A model generated the notes under the pieces. It was not told the origin of the DNA, did not search any database, and saw nothing but the letters and a program-made list of their open reading frames with translations. Below are positions 24,130 through 32,577 of a DNA stretch of 64,000 nucleotides, one piece after another; position 1 is the first letter of the stretch; every line of letters begins with the position of its first letter. The stretch is taken from the NCBI GenBank assembly GCA_944391715.1, contig CALXUP010000003.1:1-64000 (forward strand), in the 5' to 3' direction. Position numbers and translations under genes: made by a program. Source of the DNA: an uncultured Alphaproteobacteria bacterium (lineage in GTDB: Bacteria; Pseudomonadota; Alphaproteobacteria; RF32; CAG-239).

Positions 24130-24919
24130 AGAATATCTGCAAAAACTGTCAGACGGCGGAATTGCACTGGCCTTTTCCGGCGGAGTTGACAGTACGCTGC
24201 TGCTGGCGGTTCTCGGGGAAATGAACAAAGAAAAACCGTTTCCGCTGGCCGCTCTGACAATGCATACGGTCTTACAAAACGATTCGGAAATTGCCGCCGC
24301 CCGGGATATGTGCCAAAAGTTCGGCGTCAGGCAGGAGATTTTTTCTTTTAACCCGTTTTCGCTGCCGGAAGTCAAAAACAACCGGACAGACCGCTGCTAC
24401 CACTGCAAAAAAGCAATATTCACCCGCTTTTGCGAATTTGCCGCCCAAGAAAAGCTACAATACCTGCTTGACGGCACAAACGCAGATGATTTAAGCGTAT
24501 ATCGCCCGGGCAGAAAAGCCCTGCAGGAATTAGGCGTTCTCTCACCGCTGGCCGAACTGCACATCGACAAGCGGCAAATTCGGGAGATGTCCGCCGCGCT
24601 CGGCCTGCCGACTGCCTCAAAACCGGCCGTTCCCTGCCTGGCAACCAGATTCGAATACAACACGCTGTTAGATGATGACAAGATAAAAAACGTCGCCGCC
24701 GCCGAGGCCTGGCTTCATCAGACTTTTCCGCAGATTAGAGACATTCGTCTGCGGATACATGGCAATCTGGCCCGGCTGGAAGTATCCCGGCAGGCCATTC
24801 CGGACATTGCGGCACAGGCAGAACGGATTGCCGAGGAATTAAAACGCTTGGGATTTCAATACATCACACTCGATCTGGAGGGCTTTCGCTCCGGAAGTTT
24901 TGATACGGGATTAAAATAA
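24110..24919 (+). CDS. larE: LarE, ATP-dependent sulfur-transfer enzyme of the nickel-pincer cofactor
   Basis: 269 residues from ATG 24110. A PP-loop ATP pyrophosphatase: SGGVDSTLLLAVL (residues 19-31). LarE adds sulfur to the pyridinium ring carboxylates. The conserved RCYHCKK is at about 88-94. SKPAVPCLATRFEYN (around 167-181) holds one Cys at the position of the sacrificial cysteine; a three-Cys cluster as in iron-sulfur LarE proteins is not evident. The larBCE set is complete for cofactor synthesis, yet no LarA-type racemase is in the window. Confidence 0.92.
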   Translation: MPLQKLKEYLQKLSDGGIALAFSGGVDSTLLLAVLGEMNKEKPFPLAALTMHTVLQNDSEIAAARDMCQKFGVRQEIFSFNPFSLPEVKNNRTDRCYHCKKAIFTRFCEFAAQEKLQYLLDGTNADDLSVYRPGRKALQELGVLSPLAELHIDKRQIREMSAALGLPTASKPAVPCLATRFEYNTLLDDDKIKNVAAAEAWLHQTFPQIRDIRLRIHGNLARLEVSRQAIPDIAAQAERIAEELKRLGFQYITLDLEGFRSGSFDTGLK

Positions 24920-24958
24920 AGTTCAAAAAATTATTATGTAAAATTTAAAAATTATTGT

Positions 24959-25549
24959 ATGAAAAAAGAAAGTATTATTGCATTTTTTGACCGTATGGCC
25001 AAAGATTGGGATGACAGACAACCCAGAGATGAAAAAAAGCTCAACTTCATTCTGGATTGCGGAAAAGTGGTCAAAAACGCCGCTATACTGGATGTTGCCT
25101 GCGGTACCGGAATTTTAGTTCCGTACTACCTGCAGCGTAATGTAAAAAAGGTTACCGCCGTTGATATTTCTTCGGAAATGATAAAAATCGCCCGAAGCAA
25201 ATATCCGAACGCCAAAGTGGAATTCATCAATGCCGACATTGAGGCAATGCCGGTACCGCCGGAAAAATACGATGCTTGTATCATTTATAATGCTTTGCCG
25301 CATTTTATAAATTACGCGTTTCTGATTTCCCGGCTGAGTTTATTTTTAAAACCCGGCGGATGCCTGACGGTTGCTCATGGCTTGAGCCGCAGAGAACTGA
25401 ACAGCCACCATGCCGGCAAAGCACCGGACATTTCTCAGGAGCTGATTTCGGAAAACGAACTGTCCCGGCTGTTTGAACCTTATTTTAAGGTTACAAAAAT
25501 GGTCTCTGATGATGAGAAATACGTTGTCTCAGGACAAAGATACAAATAA
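24959..25549 (+). CDS. Class I SAM-dependent methyltransferase
   Basis: 196 residues. Motif I ILDVACGTGILVPYYL (around residues 42-57), the acidic end of strand 2 in TAVDISSEMI, and NADIEAMPVPPEKYD followed by FLKPGGCLTVAHG make a typical small methyltransferase of the UbiE/Methyltransf_11 type. HGLSRRELNSHHAG near residues 139-152 is common in this subgroup. The substrate is unknown. It lies between larE and a NicO-like permease with small gaps on both sides, so a link to nickel-cofactor use is possible but only by position. Confidence 0.8.
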   Translation: MKKESIIAFFDRMAKDWDDRQPRDEKKLNFILDCGKVVKNAAILDVACGTGILVPYYLQRNVKKVTAVDISSEMIKIARSKYPNAKVEFINADIEAMPVPPEKYDACIIYNALPHFINYAFLISRLSLFLKPGGCLTVAHGLSRRELNSHHAGKAPDISQELISENELSRLFEPYFKVTKMVSDDEKYVVSGQRYK

Positions 25550-25575
25550 TGTTAAACTCTTAAAAAGGTAAAACA

Positions 25576-26310
25576 ATGAAAAAACTTATGATTTTTACAT
25601 TTGCAATGTGTCTGGCTATGCCTGTTTGGGCTGCAGAAAGTATTAACGGCAACACGGCGGCAACGCTGTCCGCATTATGGACGGCCGCTTTTTTAACGGC
25701 TGTTATCCACACGATTGCCGGCCCGGATCACTACCTGCCGTTCATCGCCATCGCCAAAAGCCGCGGCTATAGTTTGAAAAAAACTCTGCTCTGGACGTTT
25801 ATCTGCGGCATCGGACATATCGGCAGCGCTCTGCTGATTGCCTTGGCATTTATCTATTTTTCTCATTGGCTGAGCAAAGAAAACTTTGCCTGGATTGAGG
25901 ATAACAGAGGAGACATTGCCGCTTATGCCCTGATAGGGCTCGGCGCCGCATATCTGCTTTGGGCTTTGCGCCGGAGGCTGGCTCACAAACACGGGCACAC
26001 GCACAATCTGATGCCGGAAACAACCGGACGGAAGAACATTACCGTCTGGGTGCTTTTCATCATTTTTGTCCTTGGCCCCTGCGAAGCACTGCTGCCGATT
26101 CTGACGGCTTCCAGCGTTTTGGGAACCACAGCGGTCATCACCAGCACTGTGATTTTCTCTTTGGCCACCATTGCAACGATGATGCTGGCGGTAACGCTCG
26201 GCTTGCTCGGAATTAACGCGCTGCGCTTCAACGCATTGGAACGCTATGCGCATGAACTTGCCGGCGCCACGATTATGGCTTGCGGTGTTGCAATCATCTG
26301 CGGTCTGTAA
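25576..26310 (+). CDS. NicO/HupE-like membrane permease (probable nickel or cobalt)
   Basis: 244 residues; Sec-type start (MKKLMIFTFAMCLAMPVWA) and about six hydrophobic segments. HTIAGPDHYLPFIAIAKSRGYS (around residues 49-70) recalls the H-x4-D type metal site of nickel/cobalt transporters. A His-rich loop, HKHGHTHN, lies around residue 137. The segment FVLGPCEALLPIL carries a second conserved GPC-E motif. The position right after larBCE supports nickel as substrate. Direction of transport is not known; a TauE-like exporter is the alternative. Confidence 0.65.
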   Translation: MKKLMIFTFAMCLAMPVWAAESINGNTAATLSALWTAAFLTAVIHTIAGPDHYLPFIAIAKSRGYSLKKTLLWTFICGIGHIGSALLIALAFIYFSHWLSKENFAWIEDNRGDIAAYALIGLGAAYLLWALRRRLAHKHGHTHNLMPETTGRKNITVWVLFIIFVLGPCEALLPILTASSVLGTTAVITSTVIFSLATIATMMLAVTLGLLGINALRFNALERYAHELAGATIMACGVAIICGL

Positions 26311-26311
26311 C

Positions 26312-26344
26312 AAAAAGCTCTTCGTTCTGTACGAAGGGCTTTTT
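26312..26344 (+). terminator. Terminator of the AKR-lar-NicO region
   Basis: AAAAAGCTCTTCGT and ACGAAGGGCTTTTT around TCTGT. Confidence 0.8.
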
Positions 26345-26412
26345 ATATCATCTTATCAACCGTTTTTTTGATAAAAAAATTTTCACAATAAATCAAGCTT
26401 AAAAAAATACCG

Positions 26413-26640
26413 CTATTCAACCTTCTTGACAGTATCTATAATCTTTGCAATCCCGTCTCCCTTGCTGCTTTGCTCTTCTGCTTCAATCTGGGCATGAACA
26501 TGGTCGGCAATCCGTTTGATTTTATGCCAAAACCCGTTTTCCCAAGCCACAACCGTTCCCCAGATGGCCATCACCGATACAATAATCGTACAGATAGCTT
26601 CCATAATTTCCATCTTGTCTTTAAAACTGAGTTTGTCCAT
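26413..26640 (-). CDS. Small membrane protein of unknown function
   Basis: 75 residues. Charged N-terminus, one membrane segment (CTIIVSVMAIWGTVVAW, around residues 17-33), then a helical charged tail (HKIKRIADHVHAQIEAEEQSS). GGGGAGG lies upstream of the ATG. The family is not recognised. It is divergent from the ArsR-type gene that follows. Confidence 0.55.
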   Translation of the reverse strand: MDKLSFKDKMEIMEAICTIIVSVMAIWGTVVAWENGFWHKIKRIADHVHAQIEAEEQSSKGDGIAKIIDTVKKVE

Positions 26641-26769
26641 ATCTGCCTCCCCTGCAGATATACACCGCCCGGATTATACTTCAATCAGATTTATACCAAT
26701 TATCTAAAATCATTATGGATTTTTTCACCTTTTCAAACTATCTTAAAGACATGTAACAAAGGATGCCAA

Positions 26770-27147
26770 ATGACTGATAAACAAAAAATGCCGATTGCCG
26801 GCCTGCACTGCCATCAATGCGGAAAAATTGAAGAAATCCTGCCTGATATGCCGGATTCCCTGACGTTTGAAAAAGCTTCCGAAACTTTTCAGCTCATCAG
26901 CGACCCTGCCCGCCTGCGCATTCTCTGGCTGCTGTGCCACCGTGAAGTCTGCGTCAATAACATTGCCCTCTGCGTTAATATGAGCGCGCCCGCCGTTTCT
27001 CATCACCTGCGGCTGCTCAAACAGGCCGGTTTGCTGACCAGCCGGCGCGAAGGCAAAGAAATGTATTACAAACTGGCGCAAACGCCGGAAGCTTCCCTTG
27101 TTCACAAAGCCGTAGATGACATTCTCGACATCAAATGCCCCGCTTAA
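26770..27147 (+). CDS. ArsR/SmtB-family metal-responsive repressor (CadC/CzrA-like)
   Basis: 125 residues from ATG 26770. The winged helix is clear: LISDPARLRILWLLCHREVCVNNIALCVNMSAPAVSHHLRLLKQAGLLTSRREGKEMYYKL. Cysteines in the N-terminal arm (GLHCHQCGK) and in the helix-3 region (CHREVCV) match the alpha3N soft-metal site of CadC-type sensors for Cd, Pb or Zn. It stands directly before the HMA-ATPase operon and probably represses it. Confidence 0.85.
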   Translation: MTDKQKMPIAGLHCHQCGKIEEILPDMPDSLTFEKASETFQLISDPARLRILWLLCHREVCVNNIALCVNMSAPAVSHHLRLLKQAGLLTSRREGKEMYYKLAQTPEASLVHKAVDDILDIKCPA

Positions 27148-27160
27148 ATAAAAAATCTTC

Positions 27161-27189
27161 TTGACATCTGTTAAAATCGATTATACAAT
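27161..27189 (+). promoter_or_regulatory. Promoter of the metal-efflux genes with a dyad operator
   Basis: TTGACA (27161-27166), 17-bp spacer, TACAAT (27184-27189), near consensus. A dyad ATTAAA-CATATA-TTTAAT (27188-27205) begins at the -10 box and is a good ArsR-family operator candidate. Confidence 0.7.
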
Positions 27190-27223
27190 TAAACATATAT
27201 TTAATCGTTTAAGCGAGGGTGCT

Positions 27224-27439
27224 ATGAAAAAAACTTACAAATTGGAAAATCTGGACTGCGCCAACTGCGCTGCCAAAATTGAAAATGCCGTTAAGGAAAT
27301 TGAGGGTGTTGTCAACGCTTCCGTCAGCTTTATGACCCAAAAACTGACAATCGAAACCGAAGCCGATCTTGATGAAATTATGGCAAAAGTAAAAAAGATT
27401 ATCCGCACGATTGAACCGGATTGTGAAATTATTTTTTAA
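27224..27439 (+). CDS. Small heavy-metal-associated (HMA) domain protein
   Basis: 71 residues from ATG 27224. One ferredoxin-like HMA domain with the metal site LDCANCAAKIE (C-x-x-C). It ends 12 nt before the P-type ATPase. In many ATPases this domain is fused to the N-terminus; here it is a separate protein, so it may act as a metal chaperone to the pump. Confidence 0.9.
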   Translation: MKKTYKLENLDCANCAAKIENAVKEIEGVVNASVSFMTQKLTIETEADLDEIMAKVKKIIRTIEPDCEIIF

Positions 27440-27451
27440 GAAGAGGTCAAT

Positions 27452-29305
27452 ATGAATAAAAGCCTGAAAAAATTGCTCAAAAAGATCATCATCGCTGCCG
27501 TTCTGTTCCTTGCCGGCTTTTTACCGTTGCCGCAAATATGGCAGCTGCTTTTATTCATCGCCTCATACCTGCTGGTCGGCAGCGGTATTATCCTCAAAGC
27601 TTTTCGTAATTTTTTCAAAGGCCAGATTTTTGATGAAAACTTCCTGATGACACTGGCCACTTTCGGCGCCTTTGCCCTTGGGGAATATTCCGAGGCCGTC
27701 GCCGTTATGCTGTTTTTCCAAATCGGAGAATTTTTCCAAAGCTATGCCGTCAACCAATCACGCAAGTCCATTGCGGCTTTGATGGACATCCGCCCGGATT
27801 ACGCCAATGTCCGCCGCGGTAAAAAAGTTGTTACGGTCAGCCCGGAAGAAGTCAAAATCGGAGAAACCATCGTCATCCGCCCGGGAGAACGGATTCCGCT
27901 GGACGGCACAGTCATCAAAGGCTCATCAACGCTTGACACAGCAGCATTAACCGGAGAATCCCTGCCCCGGGACGTTGCCGTCAATGACGAGGTCTTGAGC
28001 GGCTGCATCAACTTGACCGGCGTTCTGGAAGTACAAACCGCCAAAGAATTTGCCGCCTCAACCGTTTCGCAAATTCTTGACCTGGTCGAGAACGCCTCCT
28101 CGCAAAAAGCCGGCATCGAAAATTTCATCACTCGTTTTGCCCGTTACTACACGCCGGCCGTTGTAATCATCGCAGCATTGCTGGCACTCATTCCGCCCCT
28201 TGCCCTCGGAACTTTTGACTTTCGCGATTGGGGCTACCGCGCCATCACTTTTCTGGTCATCTCCTGCCCCTGCGCTTTGGTTATCTCAATTCCGCTCAGC
28301 TTTTTCGGTGGTCTGGGAGCAGCCTCGCGCTGCGGAATCCTGATAAAAGGAAGCAACTATCTTGAAGCGCTCGCCAACGCACATACCGTCGTGTTTGACA
28401 AGACCGGAACCTTGACCAAAGGCTTGTTCAAAGTTTCAAAGATCTGTCCGGAAAACATTTCAAAGGCAGAACTTTTGCGCCTGGCCGCTCATGTTGAAGC
28501 CCTCTCCAAACACCCGATTGCCCTATCCATCCGCGAGGCATACGGACAAGAACCGGATATGGCCGTTATATCATCGGTCAAAGAACTCCCGGGCAAAGGC
28601 ATAACCGCTGTCATCGGCACTGATACCGTCGCCGCCGGCAACCTGAAATTCATTCAAAACCTGGGCATTGACACCAAAGAAAATCACACCCCCGGCACAG
28701 CCGTTTATTTTGCCGTCAATCAAAAATACGCCGGCTGCATCATAATCGAAGATGAGATTCGAGAAGATGCTGCCGCCGCCGTTGCCGCCCTGAAAGCCGA
28801 AGGGGTCTCACAAACCGTCATGCTGACCGGAGACCGCAGCGACATCGGCAAAAAAATTGCTTCTGCTGCCGGAATTGATAAATATTTTGCCAATCTCCTT
28901 CCGGCCGGAAAAGTTCAAAAGATTGAAGAACTGCTAAAACAAAACGCCGATTCAGGAAAGGTCATTTTTGTCGGCGACGGCATAAATGACGCCCCTGTTC
29001 TTGCCCGCTCCGATATTGGTATTGCCATGGGCGGCATCGGCTCGGACGCCGCCATTGAAGCCGCGGACATTGTTATTATGACCGATGAACCGTCCAAAAT
29101 TCCGTCGGCCATCCGCATCTCCCGCAAAACCCTGAGGATAGCCAAAGAAAACATTATCTTTGCCTTAGGCGTCAAATTTTTGGTCCTGGGATTGGGCGCT
29201 GCCGGCTATGCCTCGATCTGGGCCGCGGTTTTTGCCGATGTCGGCGTCTCGGTCATTGCAATTCTGAATGCTGCCCGGGCACTCCGCCTGAACAAAAGCT
29301 GCTGA
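27452..29305 (+). CDS. zntA: Heavy-metal P1B-type ATPase (Zn/Cd/Pb exporter, ZntA/CadA-like)
   Basis: 617 residues. The ATPase couples ATP hydrolysis to export of soft divalent metals across the inner membrane. Key sites: the membrane metal site SCPCALV (around 270-276), phosphorylation site DKTGTLT (around 316), the HP motif SKHPIA, TGE in LTGESLPRD and the hinge GDGINDAPVLA (around 508). Its own N-terminal HMA domain is absent, being supplied as the separate 71-residue protein upstream. CPC plus an ArsR/CadC-type regulator favours Zn, Cd or Pb over copper. Confidence 0.92.
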   Translation: MNKSLKKLLKKIIIAAVLFLAGFLPLPQIWQLLLFIASYLLVGSGIILKAFRNFFKGQIFDENFLMTLATFGAFALGEYSEAVAVMLFFQIGEFFQSYAVNQSRKSIAALMDIRPDYANVRRGKKVVTVSPEEVKIGETIVIRPGERIPLDGTVIKGSSTLDTAALTGESLPRDVAVNDEVLSGCINLTGVLEVQTAKEFAASTVSQILDLVENASSQKAGIENFITRFARYYTPAVVIIAALLALIPPLALGTFDFRDWGYRAITFLVISCPCALVISIPLSFFGGLGAASRCGILIKGSNYLEALANAHTVVFDKTGTLTKGLFKVSKICPENISKAELLRLAAHVEALSKHPIALSIREAYGQEPDMAVISSVKELPGKGITAVIGTDTVAAGNLKFIQNLGIDTKENHTPGTAVYFAVNQKYAGCIIIEDEIREDAAAAVAALKAEGVSQTVMLTGDRSDIGKKIASAAGIDKYFANLLPAGKVQKIEELLKQNADSGKVIFVGDGINDAPVLARSDIGIAMGGIGSDAAIEAADIVIMTDEPSKIPSAIRISRKTLRIAKENIIFALGVKFLVLGLGAAGYASIWAAVFADVGVSVIAILNAARALRLNKSC

Positions 29306-29326
29306 AAGAATCATTCCGAAATATCC

Positions 29327-29393
29327 CCTTTTGCAACAGCCTGCTTGCATTTCCGGAAAAAATACATAAAATGAACCCGACTGTTGCAAAAGG
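29327..29393 (+). promoter_or_regulatory. Long inverted repeat that covers the SD of the metallophosphoesterase gene
   Basis: CCTTTTGCAACAG (29327-29339) and CTGTTGCAAAAGG (29381-29393) are perfect 13-bp arms, 41 bp apart. The right arm contains the SD AAAAGG, 6 nt before ATG 29400. Folded RNA would hide the ribosome site; without a T-run it is not a terminator. Confidence 0.65.
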
Positions 29394-29399
29394 AAATCA

Positions 29400-30398
29400 A
29401 TGAAAGTAAATTACCGTTCAATTTTACCCAAGCTGGGATTCTGGCTTATCGCCGTTTCCTTGGTATCGTCAACTATTCGTTATTATGCTCTTGAAACTTT
29501 TCGTGCAGAAAGCAACCGCAGCCTGATTGCTCCGGCCGGACAAATGCTGGAACCCGACGAACACAAATTTACATTTTCAGCCGTCAGCGACACCGGAGGC
29601 CGCAACGCGCCGATTGAACGGATATTACGGCAAATTCGCCGTTCAAAATCAGAATTTGTATTATATTTGGGCGATCTGGTTCGTTATCGCAACGAAAGCC
29701 ATTTTCGCTGGATAACTTCAGAACTTTCCGAAAAATTAAAACGACTTAATTTTTATGCTGTTCCGGGCAATCACGAAATCACCCGCAAAGACGGAAAAAT
29801 AGACTACTCTCTCTACAGTGCCATCTTCGGACCGACTTATTATTGGTTCAGCTACGGCAACACGCTTTTCATCGGTTTGGATTCGTCTGAAAGCAAAATC
29901 GACAATAAACAATTTGAATGGCTGGCCGGCACGTTGAAACACATCCGCCCGCTTTACAAACACTGCATTGTCTTCACCCACGTTCCGCCAATCAATCCGG
30001 GACGCCCGGGATACAAAGTCTTGGATGATTATTCCCGCACTCGCCTGGCCGAGATTCTGCCGCAGGGAAACGTCAACCTTTTGCTGACCGGACACGTTCA
30101 TAATTTTCAAAAAAGCACCTTTTCTGGCATACCTTTTTACACCCTGCCGGCTTCCGGACAGGAAATCCGTTCCGAAATCAAAAAATTCGGTTATGTCGAT
30201 ATCAAAATAAATGATGATAAAATTGAAAAAGTAAAACCCCGCTATGTTAACGGGGATGACGACGTCGAATTTCTTGAAAATTTCGCCAGCAGTGTTTTAG
30301 TCAAAGAAAGCATCCACACTTTTGCCGTTTGGACGCTTAGTGCCGGACTGCTGTTCCTGCTCGCAGCCGCCGTGTTAAAACTGAAGAAAAAAGGCTAA
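29400..30398 (+). CDS. Membrane-anchored metallophosphoesterase
   Basis: 332 residues. A hydrophobic N-terminal segment (FWLIAVSLVSSTIRYYAL) and a C-terminal one (FAVWTLSAGLLFLLAAAVL) flank a calcineurin-like phosphoesterase domain: SDTGG (around 61-65), LYLGDLVRY, AVPGNHEI (GNHE), FTHVPP and LLTGHVHNF (GHxH). The first motif has D-T-G instead of the usual D-x-H, so one metal ligand is changed. The active site should face the periplasm. The substrate is unknown. The last 4 nt overlap the convergent immunity-like gene. Confidence 0.85.
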   Translation: MKVNYRSILPKLGFWLIAVSLVSSTIRYYALETFRAESNRSLIAPAGQMLEPDEHKFTFSAVSDTGGRNAPIERILRQIRRSKSEFVLYLGDLVRYRNESHFRWITSELSEKLKRLNFYAVPGNHEITRKDGKIDYSLYSAIFGPTYYWFSYGNTLFIGLDSSESKIDNKQFEWLAGTLKHIRPLYKHCIVFTHVPPINPGRPGYKVLDDYSRTRLAEILPQGNVNLLLTGHVHNFQKSTFSGIPFYTLPASGQEIRSEIKKFGYVDIKINDDKIEKVKPRYVNGDDDVEFLENFASSVLVKESIHTFAVWTLSAGLLFLLAAAVLKLKKKG

Positions 30399-30799
30399 AG
30401 CGGCAAAAGCGCAGCTGCCGCACTATCCCAGTCCGCATAAGTTGCACCGGTTTCCATATCGTCCTTATCGCATATTTGATAAGCACCGGTTTCGGCATCA
30501 TAAATAAGATAGTCAAAATCATTGTACCCGAGAACAAGCCCGCCGGTACCGGCCATATTCTGCCGCAGATTCTCTTGGATAATATCAGAAAACGGTCCTT
30601 CCGGATTGACGGCAAAAATCTCGCAGCCGCTGCCGCGCACCCCGTTGCAGTCTTTGAGAAAATCAGCAAAATCATCCGGCAGCTCCACCAGCCCTTTGCG
30701 CTTCATCTCAATTTTATAAATCAAAACTTTTCGCGCATCCACACCTTCGCCGCACCACAGTTCATCGCTGTCCGCAATTATTTCCGCCAGTTCCGACAT
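30395..30799 (-). CDS. SMI1/KNR4 (SUKH)-like immunity protein
   Basis: 134 residues, acidic, cytosolic. GLVELPDDFADFLKDCNGV (around residues 35-53), followed by CEIFAVN and a late GGLVLGYNDFDYLIYD, fits the SUKH fold, where L-P-x-x-(F/Y)-x-x-(F/L)-x-x-x-N-G is the core motif. SUKH proteins are frequent immunity proteins of polymorphic nuclease toxins. The gene begins 2 nt after the stop of the large gene upstream on the same strand, the usual toxin-then-immunity order. Confidence 0.7.
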   Translation of the reverse strand: MSELAEIIADSDELWCGEGVDARKVLIYKIEMKRKGLVELPDDFADFLKDCNGVRGSGCEIFAVNPEGPFSDIIQENLRQNMAGTGGLVLGYNDFDYLIYDAETGAYQICDKDDMETGATYADWDSAAAALLPL

Positions 30800-30801
30800 A
30801 G

Positions 30802-32235
30802 TTAATACCTCTGCCTTTCTCTTTTAACAAAATTATTCTGCTCTTTCATCAGTCCGATTTTATTTTCATAATCCTGAGCATCTTTCTCATTCAGACTAAA
30901 ACTCATCCCCTTACTCAAGCCGGCAACGCAGCAAACGTCTTTTTTAAAGCGCAGCCGTCTGATTGTTTCCTCACGCATAACGGTTTCTCTGATTTTACGG
31001 GGTTTCCATTCTTCCGAGGCATTGCGTTTTTCCGCATCTTTCCTGCGGCAAAAAGCCTTGCCGAGCGGCTCATCCAGCCGGTGCAGCAAATCATGAATGC
31101 GGGGGATTCTCCGTGGCAGACACTCGTCTTCGCCCTCGTATGTTTCCTTCGTCCAGGAAGCAATTTTCTGCCTGGACTTTTTATCATCAACACGGTCAAA
31201 AATCGTTACAAAATTATCAATGGCATTGGCAGCAGCATAATCATTGGCATCTTTAATATTTTCTTTATGATGAATACTTGCCTCAATCCAGCTGCCGTCA
31301 GCCGCTTTAATCAGCGGCGGAAACTGGCTTTTTTCCCGCATAAACTTTGCCACATTTTCAAATTCGGCATCATCTACCCCCATTTTGCCGAGCAGTTCTT
31401 TCAAATCTTTTTCATGATTATTGATAAGAATTTCACAAAACACATTTTTTGCCCCGTTAAATACATGTGCCTTACGCTTAAATTGATTGCCGCGGCTAAA
31501 ATCGTCAAACACAATCTGTTCAATATCCGATACCGGCATTTTAACTGCCAGTTCCGGCGGAACATTCATCTTGACAAAGGCCTTTTTCATCGCCTTGTCA
31601 AAATTTCTGAACGCCGGTTGTTTTTTCATGAGCTGCCACGTTTCGGATTTCTCCAGATCATAATCTTCCAGACGATAATGCTTATTAACGTCGCGCGTAT
31701 TCAGATATTCGGCATAAACCTCGGAGATTCGGCTGCCGTTCTGCCGTTCGACAAAACCGTTAAAAGCCATCCGCATTGTTCTCCGGGCTTCCGGCGTCGG
31801 CGGAACTATCGTCTTTTCTTCCCGTTCAATAATGCCTGACATTGCTTTGTCCAAAGCTTTTTGGGCATCTGCCGGGCTCTTAATGCGAAAGATTGTCTGC
31901 CTCAAATCAGCTGTCAGATTATCATGCAGACAAAAACCGCCAAGCTCCTCGTTCAGTGCATTATAAAAATTTTTCTGCTCCCACCCGGGTTTATAATCCC
32001 CGTTTAACAATGCCAAAATATCTTGCGAAGTTTTAACATCTTCAGGCACTTCTTCCATTGCCTGAACCACTGTAACCAGAATATCCAGTTCATTATAAAT
32101 CTTTGCTTCATCACGCAGCAGCTTTTCATAAGGAGGAATGTCGGGAACGGCCTGTCTTTGACCGAAAGGCGCTTTGCCGGTACGCGGAATGGTCTTACCG
32201 GGCAGAGGATTCATATTTTGCCTGAGCAGTTTCAT
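30802..32235 (-). CDS. Putative nuclease toxin paired with the SUKH protein
   Basis: 477 residues with a good SD (AGAGGAAC). No signal peptide or membrane segment, so it would need a dedicated secretion route or act in the cytosol. The N-terminal 300 residues are helical and charged, without recognised domain. Around 308-345 lies FPPLIKAADGSWIEASIHHKENIKDAND, then AANAIDNFVTIFD: the pattern H-H-x-x ... N ... N-F recalls HNH/GHH-type nuclease toxins. The call rests on this motif and on the SUKH-like partner directly downstream; other options are a phage structural protein or an unrelated cytosolic protein. Confidence 0.45.
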   Translation of the reverse strand: MKLLRQNMNPLPGKTIPRTGKAPFGQRQAVPDIPPYEKLLRDEAKIYNELDILVTVVQAMEEVPEDVKTSQDILALLNGDYKPGWEQKNFYNALNEELGGFCLHDNLTADLRQTIFRIKSPADAQKALDKAMSGIIEREEKTIVPPTPEARRTMRMAFNGFVERQNGSRISEVYAEYLNTRDVNKHYRLEDYDLEKSETWQLMKKQPAFRNFDKAMKKAFVKMNVPPELAVKMPVSDIEQIVFDDFSRGNQFKRKAHVFNGAKNVFCEILINNHEKDLKELLGKMGVDDAEFENVAKFMREKSQFPPLIKAADGSWIEASIHHKENIKDANDYAAANAIDNFVTIFDRVDDKKSRQKIASWTKETYEGEDECLPRRIPRIHDLLHRLDEPLGKAFCRRKDAEKRNASEEWKPRKIRETVMREETIRRLRFKKDVCCVAGLSKGMSFSLNEKDAQDYENKIGLMKEQNNFVKRERQRY

Positions 32236-32370
32236 TTTTTTGTTCCTCTTTGGCCTTTTTGTCTATATTAACACAAAAAAAGCGCTTACACAATAGGATA
32301 CGGAAAAATAATTAAGAAAAGCTTGCCAAAATAAAAACAAAAATGAAAATCAGACAACAAAAAAGCCCAT

Positions 32371-32405
32371 ATTGCTACGGGCTTTCTTTAATGGCTCCCC
32401 CATGG
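32371..32405 (-). pseudogene. Partial copy of the tRNA-Gln 3' end with its own terminator
   Basis: TTTCTTTAATGGCTCCCCCATGGATT repeats, with a 2-base loss, the text at the 3' end of the tRNA-Gln (32570-32594). On the minus strand it reads as the acceptor end followed by a hairpin GGGCTTT/AAAGCCC. The rest of the tRNA is missing. Confidence 0.6.
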
Positions 32406-32529
32406 ATTGTGCGCGCGCTCCGCACTGCGCATTCCTCATGCTTCGGAACCGCCTCTCTCTGTTCGGCGTCGAACTGCGCCGCACTATGTCCGGCTTGTTA
32501 CCCGAACCACAATCGCACTTCTCATCTCA
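32406..32529. other. GC-rich spacer between the tRNA-Gln copies, no gene seen
   Basis: GC-rich text with several GCGC and CGG runs. No convincing open frame, tRNA or terminator is seen. It may be part of a decayed tRNA or a small repeat. Confidence 0.3.
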
Positions 32530-32577
32530 TAAAAAAAAAGCCATTAAAGAAACCCGCTTTTCAGCGGGTTTCTTTAA
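32530..32577 (-). terminator. Terminator of tRNA-Gln
   Basis: AGCCATTAAAGAAACCCGC and GCGGGTTTCTTTAATGGCT form a 19-bp stem whose distal base includes the tRNA CCA end; a run of nine T follows on the minus strand. Confidence 0.8.

Noticed and set aside
30337-30675. 112-codon minus-strand frame overlapping the SUKH-like gene
   Set aside because: Same DNA in a shifted frame; very biased composition and no motif.
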